The notes under the pieces were generated by a model. That model was given only the letters and a program-made list of their open reading frames with translations. It was not told the origin of the DNA and ran no database searches. The position numbers and the translations under genes were made by a program. Shown piece after piece: positions 25,689 through 35,360 of a stretch of DNA of 46,615 nucleotides. The stretch comes from Bacteroidota bacterium (lineage in GTDB: Bacteria > Bacteroidota > Bacteroidia > Chitinophagales > Chitinophagaceae), in the NCBI GenBank assembly GCA_028876495.1, contig JAGWRO010000012.1, positions 1-46,615 on the forward strand. Reading direction: 5' to 3'. Every line of letters starts with the position of its first letter. The first letter of the stretch is position 1.

Positions 25689-28334
25689 ATGGAAACAATA
25701 GATGAAGAATTGCCGGAAAACGGCGCACCAAGAGGGAGAATCATTCCTGTAAACATTGAAGAACAAATGAAATCCGCTTACATCGATTATTCGATGAGCG
25801 TGATTGTCGGCCGGGCACTTCCCGATGCCCGTGACGGGCTGAAACCAGTTCATCGCCGTATTTTATACGGTATGTATCAAATGGGAAATACTTATAATAA
25901 AGCTCATAAAAAATCAGCCCGTATTGTCGGTGATGTAATGGGTAAATTCCATCCGCATGGCGACTCATCCATTTATGGAACTTTAGTAAGGATGGCGCAG
26001 GATTGGAGCATGCGTTACACTTTAATCGACGGACAAGGAAATTTCGGAAGCCAGGATGGAGATTTTCCTGCAGCGATGCGTTATACAGAGGTTAGGCTAC
26101 AACGCATTGCAGAAACCATGCTGGATGATATTGAGAAAGATACCATTGATTGGCAATTAAACTATGACGATACTACGAACGAGCCGACAGTTTTGCCAAC
26201 AAGGATACCACAGTTGCTTTTAAATGGTGCCAGCGGAATTGCCGTAGGAATGGCCACCAACATGCTTCCTCATAATCTTTCTGAAGTCGTTGATGGTTGT
26301 ATCGCTTTCGTTGATAACAGGGACATCACCATTGATGAACTTATTAAGATCGTAAAAGCACCCGATTTTCCTACCGGGGGAGTTATTTTTGGTTATGAAG
26401 GTGTGAAACAGGCTTTGCACACTGGCCGCGGCCGATTGGTTTTACGTGGAAAAGTGAACGTTGAAACAACAAAAACAGGAAAAGAAAAAATCATTATTAC
26501 TGAAGTTCCATACCAGGTAAACAGAGATTCATTGACCGAAAAGATTGGTCATCTCATCAACGAAAAAGTGATCGAAGGTGTTTCTGATGTAAATAATGAA
26601 AGTAATAATAAAGAGGGGACTCGCATTGTGGTAGATCTAAAAAAAGATGCTATTTCACAGGTGGTCATTAATCATTTGTACAAACATACTGAATTACAAA
26701 CTTCGTTCGGAATCAATAATGTGGCTTTGGTAAAAGGAAGGCCACAGGTGTTGAACATCAAAGACCTGATTCGTGAGTTTGTTGATTTCCGGCATGAAGT
26801 GGTAATCAGAAGAACCCAATTTGAATTAAAGAAAGCAGAAGAAAGAGCACACATATTAGAAGGATTTCTGATTGCACTTGACCACCTGGATGAAGTCATC
26901 AAACTGATAAGGGCTGCCGCTACGCCTGAAACGGCGAGAGAAGGTTTGATGTCGGAATTTAAGATGACTGAAATACAGGCCAAAGCCGTTTTGGAACTGA
27001 GGTTACAGCGCCTTACCGGTATGGAAAGAGATAAAATAAGAGAGGAACACACACAGGTAATGCAAATAATTGCCAGCCTCAAAGAAATTCTAAATGATGA
27101 AGGAAAAAGATTTCAGATCATTAAAGATGAACTTCTTGAAATCAAAGAAAAATATGGTGATGAACGTAAAACCGAGATCACTTATATGGCTGATGAAATT
27201 AGCATGGAAGATTTGATTGAAGAAGAAGATGTGGTAGTTACCATTTCACATTTGGGTTATATTAAAAGAACATCTGCAACAGAATACCGTCAGCAAAGAA
27301 GAGGAGGCCGTGGAGCCCGGGGAAGCAAAACGCGTGAAGAGGATTACATTGACCAATTATTTGTTGCCTCTACCCATCATACTTTATTATTTTTTACAGA
27401 AAAAGGAAGATGTTTTTGGTTGAAGGTATATGAAATAACAGACGGCGACAAACAGAGTAAAGGGCGCGCCATTCAAAATTTGATGCAAATTCCATCTGAT
27501 GATGCCGTAAGAACTATTATTACTATAAAAGATCTCCAGGACGAAGGGTATATAAATAATCATTATATCGTACTTTGTACCCGAAAAGGAATTATCAAGA
27601 AAACCAGAGTTGCTGATTTTTCAAGGCCAAGGCAAAATGGTATCAATGCGATCACCATCAATGAAGGGGATCAACTTCTTGATGCTTGTCTTACTGATGG
27701 CAACCAGGAAATAATGATGGCTATTAAAAGTGGCCGTGCCATAAGATTTCCTGAAGAAAAAGTAAGGCCAACCGGGAGAGGAGCGATTGGTGTTTTTGGT
27801 ATTTCGGTAGATACAGATAACGACGAAGTTGTTGGTATGATTTGTGCAAATGTTAATGATCCGCAAACAAGTGTGTTGGTGGTAAGTTCCAAAGGTTATG
27901 GAAAAAGAACTGCTGTTGAAGAGTATAGAATTACCAACCGGGGTGGTAAAGGCGTAAAAACGATAAACGTTACAGAAAAAACGGGGAAACTGATTGGCCT
28001 CTTAAATGTTAACGAAACGCAAGATTTAATGATCACCTGCAAATCCGGTGTAACTATTCGCACCTCAATTGCATCTATCAGAGAAGCAGGAAGGGCTACC
28101 CAAGGTGTAAAATTGATAAGGCTTGATGAAGGAGATGAGATAGCAGCCATAACGAGTTTGAATGACCATGAATCAGACGAAGAAGACAATGAAATTGAAA
28201 TAGCCGTTGATGAAAACAGTGAAATTCCTTCTGAATTAACGGATAAAGATTCAGAAGATAATTCAAATAACGGAAATGAAGATAATGATAATGAAAGTTT
28301 AAATAACTCTGATCAAAATACTGAAAATCAATAA
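25689..28334 (+). CDS. gyrA: DNA gyrase subunit A
   Basis: This 881-residue type IIA topoisomerase subunit breaks and rejoins DNA to introduce negative supercoils together with GyrB (not in this window). The N-terminal breakage-reunion domain has [20 protein letters not shown], the quinolone-determining region [19 protein letters not shown] and catalytic Tyr132 in [10 protein letters not shown]. The C-terminal beta-pinwheel domain begins with the GyrA box QRRGGRG (residues 536-542), which distinguishes it from ParC. A strongly acidic, Asn/Glu/Asp-rich tail of roughly 55 residues ends the protein. The start is supported by a -7 box 16 bp upstream. The gene is followed 18 bp later by a TPR protein gene. 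Confidence 0.95.
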   Translation: METIDEELPENGAPRGRIIPVNIEEQMKSAYIDYSMSVIVGRALPDARDGLKPVHRRILYGMYQMGNTYNKAHKKSARIVGDVMGKFHPHGDSSIYGTLVRMAQDWSMRYTLIDGQGNFGSQDGDFPAAMRYTEVRLQRIAETMLDDIEKDTIDWQLNYDDTTNEPTVLPTRIPQLLLNGASGIAVGMATNMLPHNLSEVVDGCIAFVDNRDITIDELIKIVKAPDFPTGGVIFGYEGVKQALHTGRGRLVLRGKVNVETTKTGKEKIIITEVPYQVNRDSLTEKIGHLINEKVIEGVSDVNNESNNKEGTRIVVDLKKDAISQVVINHLYKHTELQTSFGINNVALVKGRPQVLNIKDLIREFVDFRHEVVIRRTQFELKKAEERAHILEGFLIALDHLDEVIKLIRAAATPETAREGLMSEFKMTEIQAKAVLELRLQRLTGMERDKIREEHTQVMQIIASLKEILNDEGKRFQIIKDELLEIKEKYGDERKTEITYMADEISMEDLIEEEDVVVTISHLGYIKRTSATEYRQQRRGGRGARGSKTREEDYIDQLFVASTHHTLLFFTEKGRCFWLKVYEITDGDKQSKGRAIQNLMQIPSDDAVRTIITIKDLQDEGYINNHYIVLCTRKGIIKKTRVADFSRPRQNGINAITINEGDQLLDACLTDGNQEIMMAIKSGRAIRFPEEKVRPTGRGAIGVFGISVDTDNDEVVGMICANVNDPQTSVLVVSSKGYGKRTAVEEYRITNRGGKGVKTINVTEKTGKLIGLLNVNETQDLMITCKSGVTIRTSIASIREAGRATQGVKLIRLDEGDEIAAITSLNDHESDEEDNEIEIAVDENSEIPSELTDKDSEDNSNNGNEDNDNESLNNSDQNTENQ

Positions 28335-28352
28335 TAAAAAACAAAAAAACAC

Positions 28353-29678
28353 ATGAAAAAAATAGTTTTACCAGTCCTATTTGCATTTCTTGTTACCTTA
28401 ACTTTTGGGCAAGATCTTAAAAAAGCAACTAAATATGTAAATGACAAAGATTATGAAAAAGCAAAAACGGAAATAGATGGGATTCTTGCAAAAGATCCTG
28501 CCAACTCCCAGGCGCTTTATCTAAAAAGTAAAGTATATACTTTGATGGCAGATAGTTCTGCCTATAAAAATTTATTTACAGGCGATCCTTATGATGAAGC
28601 TTTTGATGCATTTAAAAAAGCAATGGCTGATTCAAATAATCCTGCGGTAACCCTGATGGTGGTGAAAGATAATTATTCACCCATATTCGGAGTTTATGCA
28701 GGTTTTTACCAGGAAGCGGCTAACGCTTTTAACGCTGCGGCAAATTCAAATAATAAGCCTGATACAGCCGGCTTCGCAAAAGCTATGAACTATTTTATAA
28801 AAGCTAACGATGTAGGCCAGTACATTGCAGAAAATAAATGGGCCAGTATAGGAAAGGTAGATACAACTTTGGTTTTAAACATTGCCAAGGCTGCTTTGAA
28901 TGCAAAGAAAAATGATTCGGCTCGCAAATATTTCCAGGAAATAGCTGATGCGCATATTAGTGGTTTACATGCCGATAGTCCTGATCCAAGTTATGAACTT
29001 CCTTACCAGTGGCTTACACTCGATTACAAGCAAGCTGGGGATTCAGCAAACATGGTAAAATACGCAACTATCGGTAACGAACTTTATCCTAAAGACGATT
29101 ATTATGATTTTGTAGAGATGGATTATTACAGGGAAAAGGACGATCATGAAGCTTTGTTTAAAAAGTATGATGAACTTACATCAAGTAATCCTGACAGCCT
29201 TCGTTATCACTTAAATTACGCAACTGAAATCTTCAGTTATATTTTCAGCAGCGATGAAGGCACAGTTATCCCCAACAAAGATCAATTATTGAGCACCTTA
29301 CAAAGCCAACTGGATAAAGCGCTTGCTATAGAACCTAATAACGGTAATGTAAATTTACTTTATGCTCAATACTTATATAACGAAGGAATTTTTGCTTTGG
29401 ATGCTGCCTCAAAAATTAAAGGTGCAAAATTAACCCCTGAACAAACCAAGAATAAATCTGATCTTGGTGGACAGGGTAAAGATTTTTTGCAAAAAGCAAT
29501 TCCTTATGCAGAAAAAGCAACGACTACTTTCGAAGAAGGGTACAAAAAGACTGAAAAATCAAGATACAAATCAGCAGTCAATTTGCTGGAGAATATTTAC
29601 CAAAGTCTTGGCGATAAAGATAATTTAAAAGTTTACTCCGATAAATACAATGCCGCAGATGAAAAATTTGTAAACTAA
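28353..29678 (+). CDS. secreted tetratricopeptide-repeat protein downstream of gyrA
   Basis: A 441-residue protein with a signal peptide (VLPVLFAFLVTLTFGQ). The N-terminal part has clear TPR-like helices (KKATKYVNDKDYEKAKTEID and ILAKDPANSQALYLKSKVYT). The middle is Asn/Ala/Asp-rich, and further repeat-like helices occur near AKAALNAKKNDSARKYFQEI, QLDKALAIEPNNGNVNLLYA and VNLLENIYQSLGDKDNLKV. No catalytic motif is visible. It probably acts as a periplasmic scaffold of unknown partner. It is 18 bp after gyrA and ends at a strong terminator, so both are likely one transcription unit, although a functional tie to gyrase is not implied. Confidence 0.75.
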   Translation: MKKIVLPVLFAFLVTLTFGQDLKKATKYVNDKDYEKAKTEIDGILAKDPANSQALYLKSKVYTLMADSSAYKNLFTGDPYDEAFDAFKKAMADSNNPAVTLMVVKDNYSPIFGVYAGFYQEAANAFNAAANSNNKPDTAGFAKAMNYFIKANDVGQYIAENKWASIGKVDTTLVLNIAKAALNAKKNDSARKYFQEIADAHISGLHADSPDPSYELPYQWLTLDYKQAGDSANMVKYATIGNELYPKDDYYDFVEMDYYREKDDHEALFKKYDELTSSNPDSLRYHLNYATEIFSYIFSSDEGTVIPNKDQLLSTLQSQLDKALAIEPNNGNVNLLYAQYLYNEGIFALDAASKIKGAKLTPEQTKNKSDLGGQGKDFLQKAIPYAEKATTTFEEGYKKTEKSRYKSAVNLLENIYQSLGDKDNLKVYSDKYNAADEKFVN

Positions 29679-29696
29679 TTTTTTAAATATTTTTTT

Positions 29697-29730
29697 AAAA
29701 GCCCTGGAAATTTCCGGGGCTTTTTATTTT
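29697..29730 (+). terminator. strong rho-independent terminator of the gyrA-TPR unit
   Basis: The stem AAAAGCCCTGGAAA (29697-29710) pairs with TTTCCGGGGCTTTT (29711-29724) with one mismatch, followed by a T-rich tract. It starts 19 bp after the TPR stop codon. An A-rich run on the other side could make it bidirectional. Confidence 0.85.
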
Positions 29731-29894
29731 ATGCAAAATGGAAAACCAATTTATTTGTTGTTTACTGCTTCTGAAGGAGTAGGAGAATCTTCCAAATTCA
29801 TTTGTTTACTGTCAATCTTCATTTTAATTACTTAACATAATATAAATTATAGGCTTTTTCATTCTCTGTTTATGTTTAAGAAGTGACTGCTAAG
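29731..29894. other. intergenic region with two GTTTACTG motifs and a possible 23-codon ORF
   Basis: The motif GTTTACTG occurs at about 29760 and 29804. On the minus strand, 29751-29822 encodes a 23-residue open frame (MKIDSKQMNLEDSPTPSEAV plus three residues) that contains both motif copies in different frames. No ribosome-binding site or family match supports it, so it is not called as a gene. Confidence 0.3.
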
Positions 29895-30968
29895 TTATTC
29901 CGGATCAGCAATCCGCTGCAGTTTATAAGAATTTACAAAATTTAAAATCCCAGTTTCAAACTTTGTTTCATCGCCAAATAAAAATCGGTGGGCCATCGGT
30001 AAAACATAAATGGAAATACCTTTCAGTTCATTTTCAAATTGAAAAAGCCTGGTGGCATCTTTTTCTGTAGTAAGAATAATTTTTTTTGAAGAAGCAATAT
30101 TTGAAAATTCATCTTTTATTTTTTTTAGATCATATGAATTATAAATATGATGATCTTTAAACCGAAGCGTTTGATAAGAAGAAATTTTTGATTTTATCTC
30201 CAATTCAATTGGTTTAGGGTTCGCAATTCCGCAAAGCAGCAACACACGTGTGTCCTTGTCCAAAACATATTTTTCATTGCTGAATAAATGATACGGGCTT
30301 CCATATTCTATGCTGGTAAAGAAAATTTTTTGAGTAACTTTTGGATTTAATTGGTTGATAATAGATTGCTTTTCATCTATATTTAAATTTGATTTGCATT
30401 TTGTAACTATTATAATATCAGCACGTTCACTACTTTTTTTTTCATCTCTAAGATTACCCACCGGCAATAAAAGATCGCTTGAATAAAGATTATTATAATC
30501 GGTAAGTAAGATATTCAAACCTGCCGCAACCTCTCTGTGTTGAAATGCATCGTCCAAAAGAATAACTTCAGTTTCAGGTTTCGAAAAAAGTAATTGTGGA
30601 ATTCCAATTACCCTTTCTTCAGCTACGGCTACAGCGATCTCCGGAAACTTTTTATGGATCTGCATCGGTTCATCGCCGATATCAGATGCTTTGCTGTTTT
30701 CGTTAGCAATTAAAAATCCTTTTGTTTTTCTTTTATAGCCCCGGCTCAGTGTTGCCGTTTTATAGTTTTTATTTAGGAGGTTAACCAGGTATTCTACCAT
30801 TGGCGTTTTGCCTGTTCCCCCTACCGAAAGGTTCCCAATGCATATAAGCGGAAAATCAAAAGTTGCTGAGCGAAAAATTTTCTTATCGAAAAACAGATTG
30901 CGCATCCTGATAATTCCTCCATAAATAAAAGAGAATGGCAATAAAATATATCTGGGTCTTTTCGGCAT
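29895..30968 (-). CDS. lpxK: tetraacyldisaccharide 4'-kinase
   Basis: This 357-residue inner-membrane-associated kinase phosphorylates the 4' position of the lipid A disaccharide. The Walker A motif is in ICIGNLSVGGTGKTPMVEYL (about residues 41-60). The N-terminal hydrophobic anchor LLPFSFIYGGIIRMRN precedes it, and ATLSRGYKRKTKG, IGDEPMQIHKKFP and VILLDDAFQHREVAAGLNIL are typical LpxK blocks. It is the last gene of the DUF3822-rsmD-bioD-cyclo-ligase-lpxK minus-strand series, 38 bp after the preceding gene. This Gram-negative lipid A function fits the outer-membrane proteins elsewhere in the window. Confidence 0.92.
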   Translation of the reverse strand: MPKRPRYILLPFSFIYGGIIRMRNLFFDKKIFRSATFDFPLICIGNLSVGGTGKTPMVEYLVNLLNKNYKTATLSRGYKRKTKGFLIANENSKASDIGDEPMQIHKKFPEIAVAVAEERVIGIPQLLFSKPETEVILLDDAFQHREVAAGLNILLTDYNNLYSSDLLLPVGNLRDEKKSSERADIIIVTKCKSNLNIDEKQSIINQLNPKVTQKIFFTSIEYGSPYHLFSNEKYVLDKDTRVLLLCGIANPKPIELEIKSKISSYQTLRFKDHHIYNSYDLKKIKDEFSNIASSKKIILTTEKDATRLFQFENELKGISIYVLPMAHRFLFGDETKFETGILNFVNSYKLQRIADPE

Positions 30969-31006
30969 TAATAAAAAATACGATTAAACAGAGCGTGCGT
31001 TTAGAA

Positions 31007-31576
31007 TTAAAAAATGAACGTTTCTTTTGGAGTTACACAAAAATCAAGGGGGATATCATAGCCTGTAATATCTTCTATTTTATCAACAGGCTCAAAAAAA
31101 CTTAAGCCAATCTTTAAAACGTCTTTCCTGCACCGTGCGAGAAATTTATCGTAATAACCCTTTCCAAAACCGACCCTATACCCAGATTTATCAAAGGCAA
31201 GTAATGGAATCAATACCATGTCGATTTCAGTTTCAGAAATTTTGTTGCCACGTTTTGGCTCATCAATTCCGTACTCATTTTTAATCATTTCAACCTGTTC
31301 GTCATAATGATAATGTGCGAGATGGCCGGAATGAATATCCACTTTAGGAATTACAATTTTTATCATCGGGTTTTTAAACTCCAAATACTTTATAATGTTA
31401 GCGGTTTCAGGTTCTCCGAGCTTTAAAGAAGAAAGATAAGTATGCACACATTCAACTGAGGGAAGCGATAATTTTTGAAAATTGATTAAAATAAGGTCAT
31501 TGAATTTTTCAATGGATTGAAGCGAAAGTGTTTTTCTTTTTTGTTTGTATATGAATCTTAATTCTTCTTTTTTCAT
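31007..31576 (-). CDS. 5-formyltetrahydrofolate cyclo-ligase
   Basis: This 189-residue cytosolic enzyme converts 5-formyltetrahydrofolate to 5,10-methenyltetrahydrofolate with ATP. Features are the N-terminal EELRFIYKQKRKTLS, the substrate/ATP region IVIPKVD, EYGIDEP and the C-terminal signature YRVGFGKGYYDKFLARCR (about residues 132-149). Its length is typical for bacterial family members. The start codon overlaps the bioD stop by 4 bp (ATGA), so the two are translationally coupled. It is otherwise a single-copy folate salvage gene in a mixed-function operon. Confidence 0.9.
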   Translation of the reverse strand: MKKEELRFIYKQKRKTLSLQSIEKFNDLILINFQKLSLPSVECVHTYLSSLKLGEPETANIIKYLEFKNPMIKIVIPKVDIHSGHLAHYHYDEQVEMIKNEYGIDEPKRGNKISETEIDMVLIPLLAFDKSGYRVGFGKGYYDKFLARCRKDVLKIGLSFFEPVDKIEDITGYDIPLDFCVTPKETFIF

Positions 31577-32202
31577 AAAACGGATTTCAATAAAGGGCGC
31601 AATTTTAATGCCTGTTCTTTGATCGTTTCTTTAGAAATAACCGGAAGGTGTTTTACAGACGCTATTACAGGATAACCACTCCACCCGGAAATTTCATTTT
31701 CATAATGTTGGTATTCCTCTGTAAAAATCCATCCTGCAACGTCGGCCTTTTCCTTTTTTAAAACAGCAGCCGTAAGCAAAGAATGATTGATACTTCCCAA
31801 TTCATTTTTACTTACAATGATCACTTTTGCTTTTAATTCTTTTATCAAATTTAAGATCATTTTTTTTTTGTTCAAAGGCACCATCAATCCACCCGCTCCT
31901 TCTATGATCAACCGGTTTTTTGTTTTGGGCAAATGAGTAATAATTTCTTTTATTTTAATTTCTTTTTGTTCTGCAGCCGCAGCCAAATGTGGTGAAGCAG
32001 GCATTTGTAATTTATATAATTCAGGATGAATTTTCGATTGGCTGTTGGAGATCATTTTGCGGACGAACAAAGAATCGGTTCCGTCTGAAAAGCCTGCCTG
32101 AACAGGCTTCCAGTAATCGGCTTGTAATGCTTCTGTAACGATGGCCGCTATCAGTGTTTTACCAACATCAGTTCCGGTTCCGGTAATAAAAATAGGTTTC
32201 AA
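31573..32202 (-). CDS. bioD: dethiobiotin synthetase
   Basis: This 209-residue enzyme closes the ureido ring of dethiobiotin from 7,8-diaminopelargonic acid, CO2 and ATP, the penultimate step of biotin synthesis. The P-loop is in FITGTGTDVGKTLIAAIV (about residues 5-22). YWKPVQAGFSDGTDS with the conserved Lys, SPHLAAAAE and IIEGAGGLMVPL (about 100-111) are further BioD marks. No other bio gene is visible in the window, so bioD is separated from them or the pathway is partial. It overlaps the cyclo-ligase by 4 bp and follows rsmD by 2 bp. Confidence 0.92.
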   Translation of the reverse strand: MKPIFITGTGTDVGKTLIAAIVTEALQADYWKPVQAGFSDGTDSLFVRKMISNSQSKIHPELYKLQMPASPHLAAAAEQKEIKIKEIITHLPKTKNRLIIEGAGGLMVPLNKKKMILNLIKELKAKVIIVSKNELGSINHSLLTAAVLKKEKADVAGWIFTEEYQHYENEISGWSGYPVIASVKHLPVISKETIKEQALKLRPLLKSVL

Positions 32203-32204
32203 AC

Positions 32205-32750
32205 TCAGATTTTTTTGTTTATAAAAATTGAAAAAACAGTGGTGCCGTAATTTCGCATCGCTTTAAATAATAATTCATTTTCATAATTATTGGCAGGGGT
32301 ATGTTCCAGTATAAACCAACCTCCTTCTTTCAATAATTTTTTTTCACGAATGATTCGGGGCAGATCATCTATATTTTTAAGCGCATAAGGAGGGCCGGCA
32401 AATATCAGGTCATATTTTTCATGACAGTTTTCCAAAAAGCGAAATACATCTTTTTTCTCTACTCTGCAGTTTTCAATATGTAATTCCTCAATTTTATTTT
32501 TAATGAATTCATACATTTTCGGATCCTTCTCAACAATCGTAAGATCAGCAGCACCCCGGGAAGCAAGTTCATAGCTAATGCTGCCGGTTCCGCCAAAAAT
32601 ATCGAGCGTTTTTATCCCCGGAATTGAAATATTATTTTCAATAATGTTAAACAGACCTTCCTTTGCAACATCCGTAGTGGGCCGTGTATATGGCATTTTG
32701 GAAGGTGGATTTATCTTGCGTCCTCCATATTTTCCTGTTATTATTCGCAT
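32205..32750 (-). CDS. rsmD: 16S rRNA (guanine-N2)-methyltransferase RsmD
   Basis: A 181-residue SAM-dependent methyltransferase that modifies G966 of 16S rRNA in the small subunit. The N-terminal RIITGKYGGRKINPP and RPTTDVAKEGLFNII are diagnostic for RsmD, followed by SAM motif I LDIFGGTGSISYELASRGA. Catalytic motif IV, normally D/N-P-P-Y, reads AGPPY here, with Gly119 in the position of the acidic or amide residue that binds the target guanine. The codon is GGC, one base from GAC. It overlaps the DUF3822 gene by 10 bp and precedes bioD by 2 bp, an arrangement I recall as common in Bacteroidetes. Family assignment is firm, but activity is uncertain. Confidence 0.88.
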   Translation of the reverse strand: MRIITGKYGGRKINPPSKMPYTRPTTDVAKEGLFNIIENNISIPGIKTLDIFGGTGSISYELASRGAADLTIVEKDPKMYEFIKNKIEELHIENCRVEKKDVFRFLENCHEKYDLIFAGPPYALKNIDDLPRIIREKKLLKEGGWFILEHTPANNYENELLFKAMRNYGTTVFSIFINKKI

Positions 32751-33568
32751 GAATCAATATCAAAGATATAACTGAAATAGTGAGAAGGAAAAGTGATAAT
32801 TTCTTCTGAATACTTATATCCTTCGCGAAATCCGGAAAGTTCTATATTATCAAAATATTTATAGATCTCTTTATAAAGTGCTGAATTTTCTTCTATCAAA
32901 CCGCTTATTTTCAAATGAATATTTTTAATGGAAAACTGGTTGCAAATGTTCAGCAAAATGTAAGAAACATCTTGCGGAGAGGTATAATCATAACTATTTA
33001 CCAGTTGGTGTTTACCCTCTTTTACCAGGTCAACCAGTACTTTTTGTGAGTAAAAAATTACTGATAACCTGTCGTTCTCTTCCACCGGATTTTTTAAGAT
33101 GAGCGAGTATTGGTGCACAATTGAAGCGTTTGGAAATTGAGTTTTAACCATTTCCAGTGTGGCCGCCGGAAGCCTGTAACAATTATACATAGATTGATCG
33201 GCGATCACATCTGTCAGGATTATATCGTTAGAATCCACGTCTCCAAACATCATATCCATCACGGTTTGATTCTTTTCGCGGTTGTACATCGAAAAAGGAA
33301 TTAAAACGCTTTGTGGAAATGAATAAACAACACACACTTTCTTAAAATTTTTTGAAAAAATTTCTTTCTGGTGAAAGATGACCTGCAAAGCAATTGGAAA
33401 ACCAACTGCGGGTTTGGTTTTATCAAAATGGTAAACTGCCAGCCCTAAAAAGGAATTCGCCTCTTCCTCTTTAATGCAATATGAAAAACCTTCGTTGCTC
33501 ACTTCACATATAAGTGAACAATTTTCGGGTTCATAAGCCGGAGGCAAAATTTCAAATACAGTTCTCAT
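32741..33568 (-). CDS. DUF3822 family protein
   Basis: This 275-residue protein resembles the Bacteroidetes DUF3822 family, which has an actin/hexokinase-like (ASKHA) fold. Supporting features are the N-terminal CSLICEVSNEGFSYCIKEEE with its beta-hairpin, FLGLAVYHFDKT, the middle VCVVYSFPQSVLIPFSMYN and the C-terminal NIHLKISGLIEENSALYKEI and GYKYSEEIITFPSHYFSYIF. No ATPase motif is evident. Its gene overlaps the start of rsmD by 10 bp, and the association with rsmD is lineage-typical, suggesting a role near ribosome biogenesis or a structural partner. This last point is inference. It heads the five-gene minus operon, with a TATATTTA element near 33616-33623 as a possible -7 box. Confidence 0.78.
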   Translation of the reverse strand: MRTVFEILPPAYEPENCSLICEVSNEGFSYCIKEEEANSFLGLAVYHFDKTKPAVGFPIALQVIFHQKEIFSKNFKKVCVVYSFPQSVLIPFSMYNREKNQTVMDMMFGDVDSNDIILTDVIADQSMYNCYRLPAATLEMVKTQFPNASIVHQYSLILKNPVEENDRLSVIFYSQKVLVDLVKEGKHQLVNSYDYTSPQDVSYILLNICNQFSIKNIHLKISGLIEENSALYKEIYKYFDNIELSGFREGYKYSEEIITFPSHYFSYIFDIDSCE

Positions 33569-33765
33569 TGTTTACTTATCTGTTGATTTTTTCAGTTTGG
33601 AACGATGTAAATATATAATTTATGAACTTCTTTTCAATAAATGACACCAAGAGAATTATAATTTCATTCACAGAATTGCAATTATTGAATAATAATAATT
33701 TAACAACCAGTCTTTACAACAATTATATGATTTAATTATTAGCTTCGCACCCAAAATAAAAAAAA

Positions 33766-34185
33766 ATGACGACGAACAGAACTTTTACAATGATTAAGCC
33801 TGACGCTACTTCCAAAGGAAATACAGGCGCCATTTTAAAAATGATAAACGAGGCAGGTTTCCGTATTGTGGCTATGAAAATGACCCATCTTTCTGAGGCA
33901 AAAGCAGGTGAGTTTTACGCAGTACATAAAGAGCGCCCTTTCTATGGTGAATTGGTAGAATTTATGAGCCGCGGGCCCATTACCGCTGCTATTTTGGAGA
34001 AGGAAAATGCAGTGGAAGATTTCAGGAAATTGATCGGGGCTACCAATCCTGCACAGGCAGAAGAAGGAACCATCAGGAAATTGTACGCTGCATCCATTGG
34101 AGAAAACGCAGTACACGGTAGCGATAGTAACGAAAATGCACAAATAGAAGGAGATTTTTTCTTTAGCAAACTGGAACAGTTTTAA
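33766..34185 (+). CDS. ndk: nucleoside diphosphate kinase
   Basis: This 139-residue enzyme transfers the gamma-phosphate from ATP to nucleoside diphosphates through a phosphohistidine. Its length is the family norm. The substrate-binding region is [18 protein letters not shown] (about residues 7-24), with [20 protein letters not shown] following. The active-site His117 lies in the signature NAVHGSDS. It is monocistronic, with the five-gene minus operon diverging upstream (197 bp) and a terminator downstream. A near-consensus -7 element (TAGCTTCG) lies about 25 bp before the start codon. Confidence 0.95.
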   Translation: MTTNRTFTMIKPDATSKGNTGAILKMINEAGFRIVAMKMTHLSEAKAGEFYAVHKERPFYGELVEFMSRGPITAAILEKENAVEDFRKLIGATNPAQAEEGTIRKLYAASIGENAVHGSDSNENAQIEGDFFFSKLEQF

Positions 34186-34213
34186 AAGAAAAATTTTTAT
34201 AATTAATTAATAT

Positions 34214-34243
34214 GGGCCTGTAAAATTTTTACAGGCTTTTTTA
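34214..34243. terminator. bidirectional terminator between ndk and TraB/GumN gene
   Basis: Arms GCCTGTAAAA (34216-34225) and TTTTACAGGC (34227-34236) form a hairpin followed by a run of T, 30 bp after the ndk stop. It overlaps the convergent gene's stop, so it likely serves both. Confidence 0.75.
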
Positions 34244-35131
34244 TTTGTTTACTAATGGTTCTACTTTATAACCTTGCTTTCTTAAAAGGCTGATCAGTCC
34301 ATTGTCTCCTACCAAATGCCCGGCACCTACAGCTACAAATACACTTTCTTTTTTCATGATCGTATCCAGTTTTGTCACCCATTTCTTATTGCGGTCTTTC
34401 AGCAAAAAATCATCATATTTATCTGAACCAAATTCGCTTTTACCCAGCATGGTTTTAATGGAATCCATTTGTTGATTTTCATAAAATCCAAGCATCGTAT
34501 TAAATTCCTCTTTATTAACTGAAAAGCTATCTATGTTTTTCATCAGTTCTTTTGCCTGCCATTTGTATGGAATGCTGTCAAAAACTGAAGCCTGGAACTG
34601 CATGGTTTCCAAACCCTGGATTTCTTTTTTATCTTCTTTCGCCAGTTTTACGAGTTCTTCTTCCACACCTGCCGGCGAAGAGCAATTCATCATTCGAGGA
34701 TATAACAAAGCAACCAAAAAGTAAGGTTTTGCTTTTTGCAACAATGCAAGAGGCATCTTTAAGGTGTCTGAAAAATAATTTTTTAAACGGGTATACTCCT
34801 TATCGGTATAAAGATCGGCAAGTGTAGTATCGCCGCGCATGTTCATATAAAGCATGCCGCTCAGCATGGTGGAAGGATCATCCATATCCAGTTCCATATA
34901 AATTTCATTACTAAAACCGACCGCTTTTTTCAATTGATCACTAAAGTGGATATCCTGTTTACACAGCAGGTGAAAAGTGCCAAAAATAAAACTTGGTTTT
35001 TGCAATCCGTTTCCACTCACCTCCCATAAAAGGGTGTTTCCATTATTTTGTTTTACAAAAGAAGGCGTGTTTTGTGCCTTGCAGCCAAAAAATAAAACCA
35101 TTAAAAAACTATAAAAAATCAAATGCTTCAT
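34241..35131 (-). CDS. TraB/GumN family lipoprotein
   Basis: A 296-residue protein with a lipoprotein signal peptide (MKHLIFYSFLMVLFFGCKAQ; Cys17 in LFFGC) and the TraB/GumN fold. Motifs are SFIFGTFHLLCKQD (GxxH, about residues 48-61), EIYMELDMDDPS with an acidic pair, and FVAVGAGHLVGDNGLISLLR (second GxxH, about 268-287). The family is related to TIKI metalloproteases, whose histidines and acidic residues bind metal, so a periplasmic hydrolase is possible but unproven. Its C-terminus converges on ndk. The 229-bp region upstream to the DUF3857 gene contains a copy of the GTTTACTGTT repeat. Confidence 0.82.
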   Translation of the reverse strand: MKHLIFYSFLMVLFFGCKAQNTPSFVKQNNGNTLLWEVSGNGLQKPSFIFGTFHLLCKQDIHFSDQLKKAVGFSNEIYMELDMDDPSTMLSGMLYMNMRGDTTLADLYTDKEYTRLKNYFSDTLKMPLALLQKAKPYFLVALLYPRMMNCSSPAGVEEELVKLAKEDKKEIQGLETMQFQASVFDSIPYKWQAKELMKNIDSFSVNKEEFNTMLGFYENQQMDSIKTMLGKSEFGSDKYDDFLLKDRNKKWVTKLDTIMKKESVFVAVGAGHLVGDNGLISLLRKQGYKVEPLVNK

Positions 35132-35181
35132 CTTCTTATTTTTTGTAAAAATAAGGCTAATAGCTTTGTATAAAGCAAAAG

Positions 35182-35220
35182 AGAAATCTGCATTTTTGTT
35201 CGTTTACTGTTTTGTTTTAA
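35182..35220 (+). repeat. copy of dispersed GTTTACTGTT repeat
   Basis: A 39-nt element starting AGAAATC and ending GTTTACTGTTTTGTTTTAA. It differs from the copy at 39225-39263 at only 3 of 39 positions. It lies 140 bp upstream of the first DUF3857 gene, in the same orientation. Confidence 0.75.
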
Positions 35221-35360
35221 ACTATGTATACTCCAATTTGTTCTGGGTTATTTCTTTTTCCGGAAAATTTAATGAAAATAAATTCGTTTAAAAACATTAT
35301 TGAAAAGTTTTTTTATTTATAATTTATTTATATTTTAGTATTCTAATAAACTAACACTCC

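Noticed and set aside
25905-25960. GyrA quinolone region with Gly at the position of E. coli Asp87 ([10 protein letters not shown])
   Set aside because: As far as I recall, Gly after Tyr is common in Bacteroidota GyrA, so it is not evidence of selected resistance.
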